A stretch of DNA of 64,000 bases from Chitinophagaceae bacterium (GCA_947454235.1 CANGIY010000008.1:62001-126000), one strand, 5' to 3'; shown: positions 48,859 through 57,641, numbered from the stretch's first letter. Notes: a model not told the origin generated them from the sequence alone. A program made the numbers and translations.

Positions 48859-49557
48859 ATGAAGCTGACTTTTCAATTGAGACACTTTCAAATCAATGTC
48901 TTTTGTGTGGTGCTGACTTTCCTTGGCGGGTTATTGGCTAATGACGGTCTTGCACAAACGACACCAAGGCGAGACACTATTTTTCATGAAGAGCATTTGT
49001 TCAATGCTCCATATGGTTTTGTTGAAGCAGGCGTAATCAATGAACTTTGGATTGTCAACAAAAGCGTGGGTGCGGCAACTACATCTATGACCTACAGGGG
49101 GCCGGGCACCTATATTGGGTTCGGTGGAACAACTGATTTTGGAAAGAAAAAGCAATTTTACCTGAGGCTGGGCGTTTATTATTGGGACTATTCCCTTACA
49201 AAAACTTACAGTGAATTGGAGCAATCGAACAGACATTTCAGTTTTTTAGCATTGGCTCCCTCTTTAGAATATCTTTTTCTGAAAAACAACACAATCCGCA
49301 TTACAGGAGGTGTTTCAATCAACTACTTGATGGCAATGCAAAACCAACAACAAGGTGGGGTTTCATTCGGTCCTTCGGCAACCATTATGTACAAAGCATT
49401 TGAGTTGAAACCTGCATTTAGGTATGCACAAGGTTCCTGTCCCGACCAACAAGTAGCGTTCAAAAACTGGACTGAGGAATCGTTTACGCTGGGTGTTGCC
49501 GTTTATCCGTTCCTGTTGCCTGCTGTACAAAAACATAAAACAGGCAAACTCTGGTAG
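48859..49557 (+). CDS. outer-membrane beta-barrel protein, function unknown
   Basis: 232 residues from the ATG at 48859. Signal peptide (INVFCVVLTFLGGLLANDGL, cut near AQT). Barrel-type strands: YGFVEAGVINELWIVNK, QFYLRLGVYYWDYSLTK, LALAPSLEYLFLKNNTIRIT, AFELKPAFRYAQG and SFTLGVAVYPFLLP. The C-terminus (HKTGKLW) ends in an aromatic residue as in outer-membrane proteins. It is transcribed alongside the permease that follows, with 39 bases between. No specific family is recognised. Confidence 0.75.
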   Translation: MKLTFQLRHFQINVFCVVLTFLGGLLANDGLAQTTPRRDTIFHEEHLFNAPYGFVEAGVINELWIVNKSVGAATTSMTYRGPGTYIGFGGTTDFGKKKQFYLRLGVYYWDYSLTKTYSELEQSNRHFSFLALAPSLEYLFLKNNTIRITGGVSINYLMAMQNQQQGGVSFGPSATIMYKAFELKPAFRYAQGSCPDQQVAFKNWTEESFTLGVAVYPFLLPAVQKHKTGKLW

Positions 49558-49596
49558 TTATCTTTCATCACAAATCAAGCAATACAAGCTTCTAAG

Positions 49597-50817
49597 TTGA
49601 ATCTATCCTTTTTCATAGCGCGTAGGTACTTGTCAAAACAGAAAGGCACATTTTCTGCATTGACGGTATTGGCGATTGTTGCTACAGGATTAAGTGTAGC
49701 TATTATGATTGTGTGTGTTGCGGTTGTTACCGGGTTCAAGAAAAACATCAGGGAAAAGCTGTTTGCGTTTACTGGTCATGTACATGTGTCTCCTTTCAAC
49801 GGCAAATCGAGTACGTTTACTGAAGCACCCATTTATTTAGACCAAAAGCTGATAGCTCAAACCAAAAAGCTACCCTATGTAACGCAAGTAGCACCATTTG
49901 CAGAACGCCCAGTGATTTTACAATCGAAGGGAAAAATGGAAGGGGTTGAATTGAAAGGGCTCGATAAATCATACCGTTTTTCGGGGCAACTGGAATTTAC
50001 CGGAAAGCCCATTGACTACTCCGACACCGCCTATTCGCGACAGATTATACTCTCACAAACTGTTGCATCAAAGCTTGATATTGGAGTTGGCGACTCGCTG
50101 TATATTCAGTTTTTCAGCAAGAATACAGCCCCCCGAATCAGAAAGGTGAAGGTCGCCGGCTTTTTTCACAGTGGGCTTGATGAAGTAGATAAAGTATTTG
50201 CGCTTTGCGATCTGAGAATGCTGCAACACATCAATCAATGGTCGGCTGATAGCATCAATGCCTATCAGGTAGAATTAAGCAATGAGGCGTTTGCTGATTC
50301 TGTGAGTAACCTTATTCATTACGATATTATCAATCCGCCACTGGAATCGTACACGAGTGTAGAAAACTACCAGTCGGTATTCGATTGGCTAAATTTACAA
50401 TCACTGAACGGGCAAATTTTATTGATTATCATGGCTATTGTTGCTATCATTAATTTGGGCACTATATTGCTCATTCTAATCGTTGACCGCGCCGCCATGA
50501 TTGGTCTTTTCAAGGCAATGGGGATGAGCATAGGTGGAATTATCAAAATTTTCCTAAGTCTTGGCTCTTACATTTCGCTTGCAGGTGTCATATTAGGCAA
50601 TGTTGTCGGGCTAACGCTGTGCTATTTGCAGTACCAGTTCCATCTCATAAAACTACCCGAGGAAACCTACTTTATGCGCTATGCACCCATTGAAATTACA
50701 TGGTGGCAAATAGCCATTATTGATGGTGGGTGCCTGGCTGTTTTTGTACTTTTTATTCTACTTCCGTCATTGTACATTTTACGAATTCAACCTTCGAGAG
50801 TCTTACAATTCAAATAA
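49597..50817 (+). CDS. FtsX-like ABC permease, LolC/LolE type
   Basis: 406 residues. Start LNLSFFIARRYLSKQKGTFS, then a first helix (ALTVLAIVATGLSVAIMIV), a periplasmic MacB-like domain of about 230 residues, and three C-terminal helices of the FtsX domain (IMAIVAIINLGTILLILIVD, AAMIGLFKAMGMSIGGIIK). This is the LolCE group, which pulls lipoproteins from the inner membrane for transfer to LolA. LolC and LolE are not separable here. The start is TTG at 49597, since no ATG precedes the conserved N-terminus. The LolD ATPase is not adjacent. Confidence 0.87.
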   Translation: MNLSFFIARRYLSKQKGTFSALTVLAIVATGLSVAIMIVCVAVVTGFKKNIREKLFAFTGHVHVSPFNGKSSTFTEAPIYLDQKLIAQTKKLPYVTQVAPFAERPVILQSKGKMEGVELKGLDKSYRFSGQLEFTGKPIDYSDTAYSRQIILSQTVASKLDIGVGDSLYIQFFSKNTAPRIRKVKVAGFFHSGLDEVDKVFALCDLRMLQHINQWSADSINAYQVELSNEAFADSVSNLIHYDIINPPLESYTSVENYQSVFDWLNLQSLNGQILLIIMAIVAIINLGTILLILIVDRAAMIGLFKAMGMSIGGIIKIFLSLGSYISLAGVILGNVVGLTLCYLQYQFHLIKLPEETYFMRYAPIEITWWQIAIIDGGCLAVFVLFILLPSLYILRIQPSRVLQFK

Positions 50818-50840
50818 AACTGAAAAGGCAAAAATTGAAC

Positions 50841-51782
50841 ATGAGCGAACATTCGGCACTACAGAAAATAAATGCTAAACACACAATTCCGGTGTTTTGC
50901 CAGAAATGGTGGCTTGATATCATTGCCCCCAATTATGACTTTGTTTTTGCTGAAAAGGGAGATGAAATTACTGGTTTATGGGCGTACCAAACCGAGACAA
51001 AAATGGGCGTAAAACTCATGCGCACCCCACTGCTTACCCCCTACCTCGGCCCGGTAGTTTTTTACCCCGGCGACTTAAAACCTGCGGCAGCCGATAATTT
51101 CCAACACGAAGTGGTGGGTGCACTTTATAAAAAGCTCCCCCCGGTGGAGGTGATGAACCTGAACATAGCACCTGAAATTGTGCAGGTGGGACTTTTTAAA
51201 AATAACGGGCTGAACTGTACCGCCCGCCAGACATTTTATATTGACCTCAACCAAGGCGAAGAAACCATATTTGCCGACTTTAAAGAAAGTACCCGCCGCA
51301 ATATTAAACAGGGGGAAAAGTCAATCTCTGTGCTTAGGGACGATAGTCTGCTACCGCTGCTGTTCAACTTTTATGAGCACACCTTAACCGGAAAAAAAGG
51401 TAAGTCTGTGCATTTTGATTACAACCTCATGCAACGCCTGTATAGTGCCTGTACCGAAAACAATGCCGGCTGTGTGTGGGTGGCAAAAAGCGGCGACGAT
51501 GTATTGGCAATGATATGGCAGGTGTGGGACAAAGAAAAAAGCTACTACCTGATGGGCGCTAAAAACAATTTGCAGAACGAAAATAATGCAATGCCCTGCC
51601 TGCTCTGGCACGCTATCAAGCACGCAAAAACCCTCGGCTGCACCACTTTCGACTTTGAAGGTAGCATGGACCCTGGTGTTGAACGCTTCTTCCGCACCTT
51701 CGGTGCCACACGCAAAATGTACCTCCAGCTTACCAAAAACACTTCTAAAGTCTGGAAGTTGAAAGAGTTGTTGAGGGGGTAG
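50841..51782 (+). CDS. GNAT/FemAB-like acyltransferase
   Basis: 313 residues. Acetyltransf_6/FemAB-type features: the opening IPVFCQKWWLDIIAPNYDF, LLTPYLGPVVF, the NIKQGEKSIS basic stretch, CVWVAKSGDDVLAMIWQVWD, and the C-terminal CTTFDFEGSMDPGVERFF segment characteristic of these double-GNAT enzymes. Relatives add amino acids or acyl groups to peptidoglycan precursors, polysaccharides or lipids; the substrate is unknown. It lies 23 bases after the LolC/E-like gene and is probably in its operon. The ATG at 50841 follows the upstream stop. Confidence 0.8.
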   Translation: MSEHSALQKINAKHTIPVFCQKWWLDIIAPNYDFVFAEKGDEITGLWAYQTETKMGVKLMRTPLLTPYLGPVVFYPGDLKPAAADNFQHEVVGALYKKLPPVEVMNLNIAPEIVQVGLFKNNGLNCTARQTFYIDLNQGEETIFADFKESTRRNIKQGEKSISVLRDDSLLPLLFNFYEHTLTGKKGKSVHFDYNLMQRLYSACTENNAGCVWVAKSGDDVLAMIWQVWDKEKSYYLMGAKNNLQNENNAMPCLLWHAIKHAKTLGCTTFDFEGSMDPGVERFFRTFGATRKMYLQLTKNTSKVWKLKELLRG

Positions 51783-51807
51783 TTTATTATTTTCAAATCC
51801 TTTCGTT

Positions 51808-51955
51808 AACTGTAGAATCTTCTACAGTTGCTCGGCGGCAAGAATCTGTCTTGCTGTCGCACTCGCAGGTCGGATACCTGCGCCCAGCTAAGCGTAGAAG
51901 ATTCTACGCTTAGCTGGTTACCTGCGCCCATTCAAGCGTAGAAGACTCAACGCTT
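51808..51955. repeat. cluster of GTAGAA-type palindromes
   Basis: The gene-free stretch 51783-51997 holds three related inverted repeats. First AACTGTAGAA-TC-TTCTACAGTT (51808-51829, perfect). Second CCAGCTAAGCGTAGAA-GA and its complement (51884-51917, 16-bp perfect arms). Third AAGCGT...ACGCTT around GAAGACTC (51934-51955, imperfect). The words ACCTGCGCCCA precede the second and third. Related words occur at 17042-17216. Confidence 0.75.
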
Positions 51956-51997
51956 AGCTATTTGATGAGGAAGGAATAAAGCAAAACCACACCTCAC

Positions 51998-52930
51998 TTA
52001 CAACTCTTGCACTAGCCTGTAGAGTTTTGACTGCTTAAGATAGGCGGCGACGGTGTTTCTGTCGTCGAAAATTTGGTTGTCAAGTTTGCTAACATATACT
52101 TCATTGCCTAAGCGTATGTAGTCGTCGATTTTTACTTTAACGCCACGGAAAAGGATGTAATGTCTTTGGTAACTCCCCGCTGCATACTTTACCGTATCTG
52201 CACCATCAATTACATACCCTGCAGGGTATTTAACAGAATCGGAAGCAAAGTGTTCAATGGAGCTTAACAATTCACTTTTAATTGCTTCTGACTGTTCATA
52301 TTTCATGAATAGCTTTTTGAGCTCTTCTATCACGAGATTAGTGCCATTTTCTTCAACTTCAAACGACACCTTCAAAAGCTCCTTTTCAGCATCACCTATC
52401 CTGTTAAGTCTGCGATACAAATTCGCATATTGAAGTGCTTTGTACACCCTATCAGACGTTTTATGCCCATTTATTTCGGCATAGAAATGAATGCTTGTAT
52501 AAACAGTATCAGCCAAACTGAGGTAATAAAGCGATGAATCGTATTTCTTCTTTTTCAAGTAAATCTGAAACAAACTGGCTGCGGCTTCATGTTTATAATT
52601 GTACGAAGGGTTCTGCCCCACTCCATTGATGTCTATTGATTTGGCGGCTGCAAAATCATCATTGAGAACATGCAAAAACGCAGCTTTTGCTTGTTGGTAC
52701 TTCCCTCTGTCTTTTTGCATTTCACCGATTAGAAAATAAACCTGCGGGCACATCGGATTTCTTGGGTGGTGCTCAACAATATAATAAAAACGGGAGAGTG
52801 CTACTTTCAACTGCTTTTGATACATAGCCTCAAGCCCCTCACCTCGGTAATCTTCGGCTGTTTTCTGCCCAAATGATGCAATAGACATCGACAATACCGC
52901 AAATAATATCAAGATTGCTTTATTGCTCAT
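51998..52930 (-). CDS. TPR-like periplasmic protein
   Basis: 310 residues. Signal peptide (AILILFAVLSMSIASFGQ), then helical repeats in the TPR style: EGLEAMYQKQLKVALSRFYY, MCPQVYFLIGEMQKDRGKYQ, QAKAAFLHVLNDDFAAAKS and KYDSSLYYLSLADTVYTSI. The C-terminal 80 residues are beta-rich. The protein is probably a periplasmic adaptor. Its ATG overlaps the stop of the upstream gene by 4 bases, so the two are translationally coupled. No family beyond TPR is recognised. Confidence 0.75.
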   Translation of the reverse strand: MSNKAILILFAVLSMSIASFGQKTAEDYRGEGLEAMYQKQLKVALSRFYYIVEHHPRNPMCPQVYFLIGEMQKDRGKYQQAKAAFLHVLNDDFAAAKSIDINGVGQNPSYNYKHEAAASLFQIYLKKKKYDSSLYYLSLADTVYTSIHFYAEINGHKTSDRVYKALQYANLYRRLNRIGDAEKELLKVSFEVEENGTNLVIEELKKLFMKYEQSEAIKSELLSSIEHFASDSVKYPAGYVIDGADTVKYAAGSYQRHYILFRGVKVKIDDYIRLGNEVYVSKLDNQIFDDRNTVAAYLKQSKLYRLVQEL

Positions 52931-54237
52931 AACCTAATACTGTTTCGAAAAAATGAATTACCCTCTAAAGTATAAAATATAAATTCTTTTTGAGTTAAAA
53001 AACAAAAATTCCGAACGGTTGCAAGGGCATCAACAGATTTTTCATCAATGTAGTCACCTATCTCAAAATCGCGGTTATTGACCATCAAATGAAATTTTCC
53101 CTCGCCCACTTTTTGAATGAGCCAATATCCGTTTTCGCCAAATCCACTACTGAGAACACTTCCGTTGTATAGCCGGGTTAAATATTCTACTGATATAATA
53201 GGCTTTATTGGCTTTGATATTGCATTTTTATATACAATATACACGTCGGCTCTATTAGAAAAACCCCAAAGATTCTCATCAGCATATTTGCCATAGTTTT
53301 CAATCAAGTCTGAAATATTGAGCGTTAATGTTTGAGTAATGTGTGCTTTTAAAACTAAAGTGTCATCGTGATAGAAGTAAGATGAATCGTCTGTTTGATA
53401 AACACACCAATAATGACCATCGGGACTAAGCCCCAATGGCGTGGGGCGAACACCATATTTTGTAATCGGAGCCTTTTGCTCTAGGTTATTTAACACCCGG
53501 TACAAATAGTAATCCCTGACACCGAAATAGGCAGTATTGCAGTTGCTGTTAGAAACCATGTGGCTGACTTCAGAGTAGTTTTTCAAAACAGAAGAATCAA
53601 CTTTACAATGTTGCTCTATCTCGATATCCTCATAATAAGTCGGCACATTGCTACTGTCAATTAAAAGCCCGTTTTTGAAAGTTTTGTATTGCTTGCCTAT
53701 TTTGTAACAATATGAAACATCGCCATTCTTTTCGAACTTACACCATTTATGCTCCGGATCGGGTGCATCTTCTTCTTTCAAACTGGCAATCAAAGTTGAA
53801 TTAATATACAAGTTTATTTTCCCGTACACCTTGGTCCAAAGCGCAACATTCTTCTTGTCAGATGCTAAAATAGTATGTACTATCCTTCCCAACTTTATAG
53901 GGCCAAACACTTTAGTGCCTTGATAAGGTACGAAATAGATTTCCCTGACTGAATCTGTTGAATCGTTTTTACTATGAGTAATTACTATATCATCAACGTA
54001 TTCTGTCTTGAAAAATGGGCCGTATTTACCTTTTTGATCAATCAAAAAAACTGTGTCATTTTTTTCAAGCAATAGCGAATAGTTCCCTTCATCATCAAAT
54101 TGTCCCCGGACATCTTTAAGTGGTAAAAAATCGTCCTTGTAGGTTACAATGAGCCTTCTTTGAATGGCCTGTGCCAAAGATTGAAATGACAACACACCCA
54201 GCAATAACGCACAAAAAATGTGTACCAGTCTAACCAT
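52927..54237 (-). CDS. secreted beta-rich protein, function unknown (possible propeller)
   Basis: 436 residues. Signal peptide VRLVHIFCALLLGVLSFQSL (cut near AQA). The body has repeated short beta segments with Asp/Lys/Tyr turns (KYGPFFKTEYVDDIVITHSK, GKINLYINSTLIASLKEED, YCYKIGKQYKTFKNGLLID), suggesting a WD40-like or YD-type propeller, but no family is recognised. The ATG at 54237 is used because a TAAATTTG box (54243-54250, minus strand) ends 5 bases upstream, which excludes the earlier in-frame ATG. It is coupled to the TPR-like gene by a 4-base overlap. Confidence 0.7.
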   Translation of the reverse strand: MVRLVHIFCALLLGVLSFQSLAQAIQRRLIVTYKDDFLPLKDVRGQFDDEGNYSLLLEKNDTVFLIDQKGKYGPFFKTEYVDDIVITHSKNDSTDSVREIYFVPYQGTKVFGPIKLGRIVHTILASDKKNVALWTKVYGKINLYINSTLIASLKEEDAPDPEHKWCKFEKNGDVSYCYKIGKQYKTFKNGLLIDSSNVPTYYEDIEIEQHCKVDSSVLKNYSEVSHMVSNSNCNTAYFGVRDYYLYRVLNNLEQKAPITKYGVRPTPLGLSPDGHYWCVYQTDDSSYFYHDDTLVLKAHITQTLTLNISDLIENYGKYADENLWGFSNRADVYIVYKNAISKPIKPIISVEYLTRLYNGSVLSSGFGENGYWLIQKVGEGKFHLMVNNRDFEIGDYIDEKSVDALATVRNFCFLTQKEFIFYTLEGNSFFRNSIRL

Positions 54238-54242
54238 AACTA

Positions 54243-54250
54243 CAAATTTA
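54243..54250 (-). promoter_or_regulatory. TAnnTTTG (-7) box, leaderless arrangement
   Basis: TAAATTTG on the minus strand, 5 bases before the ATG at 54237. It overlaps an earlier in-frame ATG at 54255, which therefore cannot be the start of this transcript. Confidence 0.5.
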
Positions 54251-54325
54251 GGCATCCTTTATATATTACAAAGGCGGCGGGCTTATGAATTTCATTCCAT
54301 AATTTCAATGAAATTGAGTGAATCA

Positions 54326-55036
54326 CTATTTTACTCCAAAGCGATATCCTACGCCAAATACGAGTACACCCTTATTGCCAATCCCCACTTCATTATAAAT
54401 CGTATACCTCTTTCCCGCCTCGAAATTAAACGGAGCAAAATAAAACGCCAGATCGATGGGTGTTGAATGGGTAGAAATTTGGTTACCCAGCGTGTTTACT
54501 CCCCCTACAAAATGCTGGTTATAGTATGATGAGTCATAAGTATTGGTCTGGTCGCGGTAGCCAATCCCTACCCCAACTGCACCATACATTTCTATAATGC
54601 CCTTCATAAAATGACCGTAGTAAAACCTGAATTCAGCCATGCCCGAAATATCGGTTAGCTTAAAGTGTCCTTGAGGGTCGTAATAGTAACGATTCCGCCC
54701 ACGCACTTTGTATGTTACATAATTGTTCCAAATACCTTCATCACTTTCAAAGTCTGCACATAACGACACCCCATACCTCTTCTTTCTCACAGTGTAGCTA
54801 CAATGCCACGCCCACGACCCACTTTTAATTTGATAACGAGTCTTTTGTTCTATGTATACACCTTGTAAAAGCAGCCCCGTTGGATACCCAAACCCTACCC
54901 TCAATTGAGGCGCAGTATATATTGCAGAGGTATCTTTTTGCCGCGCATGACTCGTTTGCACACTCACAACGAACAAAATCAGAATAGCTGTTCTACATAT
55001 TATTAATAATGACGTAAATCGGTTGCTTTGTTCCAT
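54326..55036 (-). CDS. outer-membrane beta-barrel protein, function unknown
   Basis: 236 residues. Signal peptide (LIICRTAILILFVVSVQTSH). Aromatic-rich barrel strands: YTAPQLRVGFGYPTGLLLQG, TYKVRGRNRYYYDPQGHFKL, AEFRFYYGHFMKGIIEMYG, AVGVGIGYRDQTNTYDSSYY and a final GVLVFGVGYRFGVK. No specific family is recognised. It is on the same strand as the DUF885 gene, 26 bases upstream of that gene's stop. Confidence 0.72.
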   Translation of the reverse strand: MEQSNRFTSLLIICRTAILILFVVSVQTSHARQKDTSAIYTAPQLRVGFGYPTGLLLQGVYIEQKTRYQIKSGSWAWHCSYTVRKKRYGVSLCADFESDEGIWNNYVTYKVRGRNRYYYDPQGHFKLTDISGMAEFRFYYGHFMKGIIEMYGAVGVGIGYRDQTNTYDSSYYNQHFVGGVNTLGNQISTHSTPIDLAFYFAPFNFEAGKRYTIYNEVGIGNKGVLVFGVGYRFGVK

Positions 55037-55062
55037 TTCGGGTGCAGGTTCATTTTAGCTTC

Positions 55063-56817
55063 CTAGTGCATTTCTTTCAGCATCATCTCCTTGATGTATT
55101 TAACCGGAGAACTGCCGTAGCTTAAAAATTGTTCATGGAATGATTTCAATTTAAAGTTGCTACCCATCTTTTTCATGAGCATACTACGCAAATCGTAAAT
55201 TTCGGTATACCCCGTGAAGTAACAACACAATTGCACCTGAGTAACAGATACACGCTTCCACTTACCCTCAGCCTCTGCTTCCTGTTGAAACGCTTCTTGC
55301 GTTAGCAATTTCATCGCATCTTGCTTCGACATGTTTTTTGTGTGCACTTTATAGTCGAGAATAGTATTGCAGGTGCTTCTTAAGTTCCATTTGTAATACA
55401 TCAGCCACATTTCAGGCGATGCCTCGGTACTTTCTAAACCTTTATCGCCGTCGTATCCGTTTTCAAGCATCATACGTTCAGTGTAAACAGCCCAACCTTC
55501 TATCATAGCATTGTTACCCAGTATCGATTTAATAATGCTTGGTGCCTGATTGGCATACACCAATTGAGTGTAATGACCCGGAATAGCTTCATGTATGTTC
55601 AGGATCTGTAAAATATAATGATTGTATTCCCTCAGGTAACTTTCTGCTTTTTCTGCTTCCCAGCCATCGAGACTACCCACGTTGTAATAAGTGTTTCCGT
55701 TTTTATCATAAGGGCCGGGAGCATTGATTGAAGCTCCAGCGACACCTGCCATATAGTCCGGCTCGCGACGCACAACAAGCGGTTTTGTTGAATCGATGTA
55801 AATCAAATTTTTGTTTTGGATGAACTTAACCAGATATGGAATTTGTTGCTCAATGGCTTTTTGAAATTCTCCCGGTTTTACGTGCTTTTGCGATAACGCA
55901 TCAATCATCATTTTTATCGCCTTCAACTTATCTTCAGGCATTGTTACTGCTGATAGGTACTTAGGCCACAACTGACTCGTTATTTCAAACATTTTCTGAT
56001 GCAGCTCTTTCTTATGGCTTTCTGCCTTCGCAAAAATTTCATCAGCCGAATATCCTGACTGTATTTCAAAGTTGAATTTCTGCTTGTACAAGTCTGCACC
56101 CAACCTGAAGCTACGCGCATTTGACAGGTTTAATGCTTTGAGCCAATCGACATAGCCCTTAATTGCGGCAACACAAAGCAGTGATTTTGTATGAATCTTT
56201 TCTTTTTCAATATCAGTGAGCGTTGATTTCTTTATCGCTTCTTCTAGGTCGCTAGTGAATACCGAAAGCCCACCCAGGTTTTGATCAATTGCCAGTTGCG
56301 TATGCTCTGCGGTTGGGTTCTTGATGTTCGAGCGCGCCACATCGTAGTAGAGCGGTATTTGCAACATTTTCTTGTAGACATTCCTCAGGCGGTCGTCGAG
56401 GGGTGCATAATCGTTGCCCAACATATCGGCAATGGCCCCTGAAACATTGTACTGAGAAGGATCCCACTGCCATGCTTTGAGTTCGTTAATGCCCCAGATC
56501 GCATATTCCATCTGGTTGATGAGCAAATGGAGGTCAATCTTATTTAAATCGCTGAGTGACGAGTCGTCAATTTTACGCAAATGCTTTAATTGCTCCTCAC
56601 AAAAATCGAGTTCTTCATTTCTTGATGCCTGAGTGGGTATCACCAAAACACTATCGTACTTATGGTAACCAATGCTACTCGCCCAACCCGGGTACATTCG
56701 CCACATTTGCTTCACCACCTTTTCTTTGTACTCATCAAATCTTGCATCAGCGCGCGAACCAGCAAAAACACTCATTGAAAACATCATTAAACAAACCAAA
56801 AAACCTACTTTTTTCAT
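55063..56817 (-). CDS. DUF885 family protein (putative zinc metallopeptidase)
   Basis: 584 residues, standard for DUF885. Signal peptide KKVGFLVCLMMFSMSVFAGS. The family HExxGH-type zinc signature appears as HEAIPGHYTQ, with ALIEGWAVYTERMM-like (here AMIEGWAVYTERMMLENGY) supplying the downstream Glu. The flanking PGPYDKNGNTYYNVGSLDGW and YKWNLRSTCNTILDYKVHTK also fit. It is probably a periplasmic peptidase, but activity is not established for most members. The ATG at 56815-56817 is used because the upstream frame runs into decayed tRNA sequence. A TACCTTTG box lies about 17 bases upstream on the minus strand. Confidence 0.87.
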   Translation of the reverse strand: MKKVGFLVCLMMFSMSVFAGSRADARFDEYKEKVVKQMWRMYPGWASSIGYHKYDSVLVIPTQASRNEELDFCEEQLKHLRKIDDSSLSDLNKIDLHLLINQMEYAIWGINELKAWQWDPSQYNVSGAIADMLGNDYAPLDDRLRNVYKKMLQIPLYYDVARSNIKNPTAEHTQLAIDQNLGGLSVFTSDLEEAIKKSTLTDIEKEKIHTKSLLCVAAIKGYVDWLKALNLSNARSFRLGADLYKQKFNFEIQSGYSADEIFAKAESHKKELHQKMFEITSQLWPKYLSAVTMPEDKLKAIKMMIDALSQKHVKPGEFQKAIEQQIPYLVKFIQNKNLIYIDSTKPLVVRREPDYMAGVAGASINAPGPYDKNGNTYYNVGSLDGWEAEKAESYLREYNHYILQILNIHEAIPGHYTQLVYANQAPSIIKSILGNNAMIEGWAVYTERMMLENGYDGDKGLESTEASPEMWLMYYKWNLRSTCNTILDYKVHTKNMSKQDAMKLLTQEAFQQEAEAEGKWKRVSVTQVQLCCYFTGYTEIYDLRSMLMKKMGSNFKLKSFHEQFLSYGSSPVKYIKEMMLKEMH

Positions 56818-56956
56818 TACTACCTTTTGTACATCAAAGGTACTTTTTAGTTTGGTTCGAAAAGATGTTGTGGAGGTGATTATTGAGGGTAGATTGGTGG
56901 GTGGGGATTGGAGGAACTGAGTCCGATAATATAAGAGTGCCTTAGTTTGCCATAAA

Positions 56957-56982
56957 ACAAAAAACTCCGCAATTTGCGGGGC
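56957..56982 (-). terminator. terminator after the decayed tRNA-Val copy
   Basis: CTCCGC-AATTT-GCGGGG (56965-56981) with a T run on the minus strand. It is a near copy of the terminator at 57328-57354, including flanking bases that read ATGGCA. Confidence 0.7.
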
Positions 56983-56986
56983 GTTG

Positions 56987-57085
56987 TGGAAGCACAACTT
57001 GTCCCGAACATCGGGACGGGATCGAACCGCGGAACACTCCCGACTAGCCGTCGGGATGCGCTGAACTAGTTGAGCTATGCTTGTC
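56987..57085 (-). pseudogene. decayed tRNA-Val copy A
   Basis: The D-arm (AGCATAGCTCAACTAGTTCA), T-arm (CCGCGGTTCGATCCCG) and 3' acceptor (GTGCTTCCA) of tRNA-Val are recognisable. The anticodon arm is replaced by a CCCGACGGCTAGTCGGG hairpin, and a 19-nt CCCGATGTTCGGGA-type insert lies before the acceptor 3' strand. The 5' acceptor reads GACAAGCA and cannot pair fully. It is not a functional tRNA. Confidence 0.8.
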
Positions 57086-57325
57086 AATTAATTTTTGAAT
57101 CATCTTTTTGCTTTTCCAACCTTTAATCTGCAGTTCTCGGGCGTAAGCTAAGGCTTTAGATTCATGAACTTCAGTAAATACTAATTGCCAATCTTTTGAT
57201 TTGGCAGTAAAGCCATCGTGTTCTGTCAGGTGCTTTTTCAATCGGTCATTCACGTTTCCTCCAGTATGCCCAATGTAAAATTTATCCATTGTCACAGAGT
57301 AAAGTATGTAAACTGTAAATGCCAT
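57044..57325 (-). CDS. GIY-YIG nuclease domain protein (single domain)
   Basis: 93 residues, one GIY-YIG domain: FTVYILYSVTMDKFYIGHTG (GIY as VYI, YIG intact), NVNDRLKKHLTEHDGF, the W/F-rich WQLVFTEVHESKALAYAREL with catalytic Glu, and KGWKSKKMIQKLI. This matches the small UPF0213/YhbQ-like group. It lies between tRNA-Val and a decayed tRNA-Val copy, and its last 15 codons are read from that decayed tRNA. The ATG sits at the edge of the upstream tRNA terminator. Activity and target are unknown; small GIY-YIG genes next to tRNAs recur in Bacteroidota. Confidence 0.8.
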   Translation of the reverse strand: MAFTVYILYSVTMDKFYIGHTGGNVNDRLKKHLTEHDGFTAKSKDWQLVFTEVHESKALAYARELQIKGWKSKKMIQKLIDKHSSTSSAHPDG

Positions 57326-57327
57326 AA

Positions 57328-57354
57328 AACAAAAAACCCCGCAATTTGCGGGGC
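57328..57354 (-). terminator. intrinsic terminator of tRNA-Val
   Basis: CCCCGCAATTTGCGGGG (57337-57353) with a T run (TTTTTTG) on the minus strand. The GIY-YIG ATG follows within a few bases. Confidence 0.85.
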
Positions 57355-57358
57355 GTTG

Positions 57359-57433
57359 TGGAAGCACACGGGATCGAACCGCGGACCCTCTGCTTGTAAG
57401 GCAGATGCTCTGAACCAGCTGAGCTATGCTTCC
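57359..57433 (-). tRNA. tRNA-Val (anticodon TAC), copy 1
   Basis: Acceptor GGAAGCA/TGCTTCC, D-arm with AGCTGGTTC, anticodon stem TCTGC/GCAGA with loop CTTACAA (anticodon TAC), T-arm CGCGG/CCGTG with TTCGATC, discriminator A. Identical to copy 2. Confidence 0.94.
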
Positions 57434-57470
57434 AAAATAAAGAACTAAGAACTTAAAAGAAACAAACGTT

Positions 57471-57534
57471 ATCAAACCGTAGACCACTCCCGACTAGTCG
57501 TCGGGATGCTCTGAACCAGCTGAGCTATGCTTCC
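57471..57534 (-). pseudogene. decayed tRNA-Val copy B
   Basis: An intact 5' acceptor and D-arm (GGAAGCATAGCTCAGCTGG), then CCCGACGACTAGTCGGG in place of the anticodon arm and a mutated T-arm (TACGGTTTGAT). The 3' acceptor strand is missing. Confidence 0.8.
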
Positions 57535-57566
57535 AAAAAGCACTATTCTTGTAAAACAAGATTTTG

Positions 57567-57641
57567 TGGAAGCACACGGGATCGAACCGCGGACCCTCTG
57601 CTTGTAAGGCAGATGCTCTGAACCAGCTGAGCTATGCTTCC
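57567..57641 (-). tRNA. tRNA-Val (anticodon TAC), copy 2
   Basis: Identical in sequence to copy 1 across 75 bases. It is followed on the minus strand by a short hairpin with stem CTTGT/ACAAG. Confidence 0.94.

Noticed and set aside
56818-57087. 90-codon N-terminal extension of the DUF885 gene
   Set aside because: The extension reads through the decayed tRNA-Val copy and its terminator, and the signal peptide begins only at the ATG at 56817.
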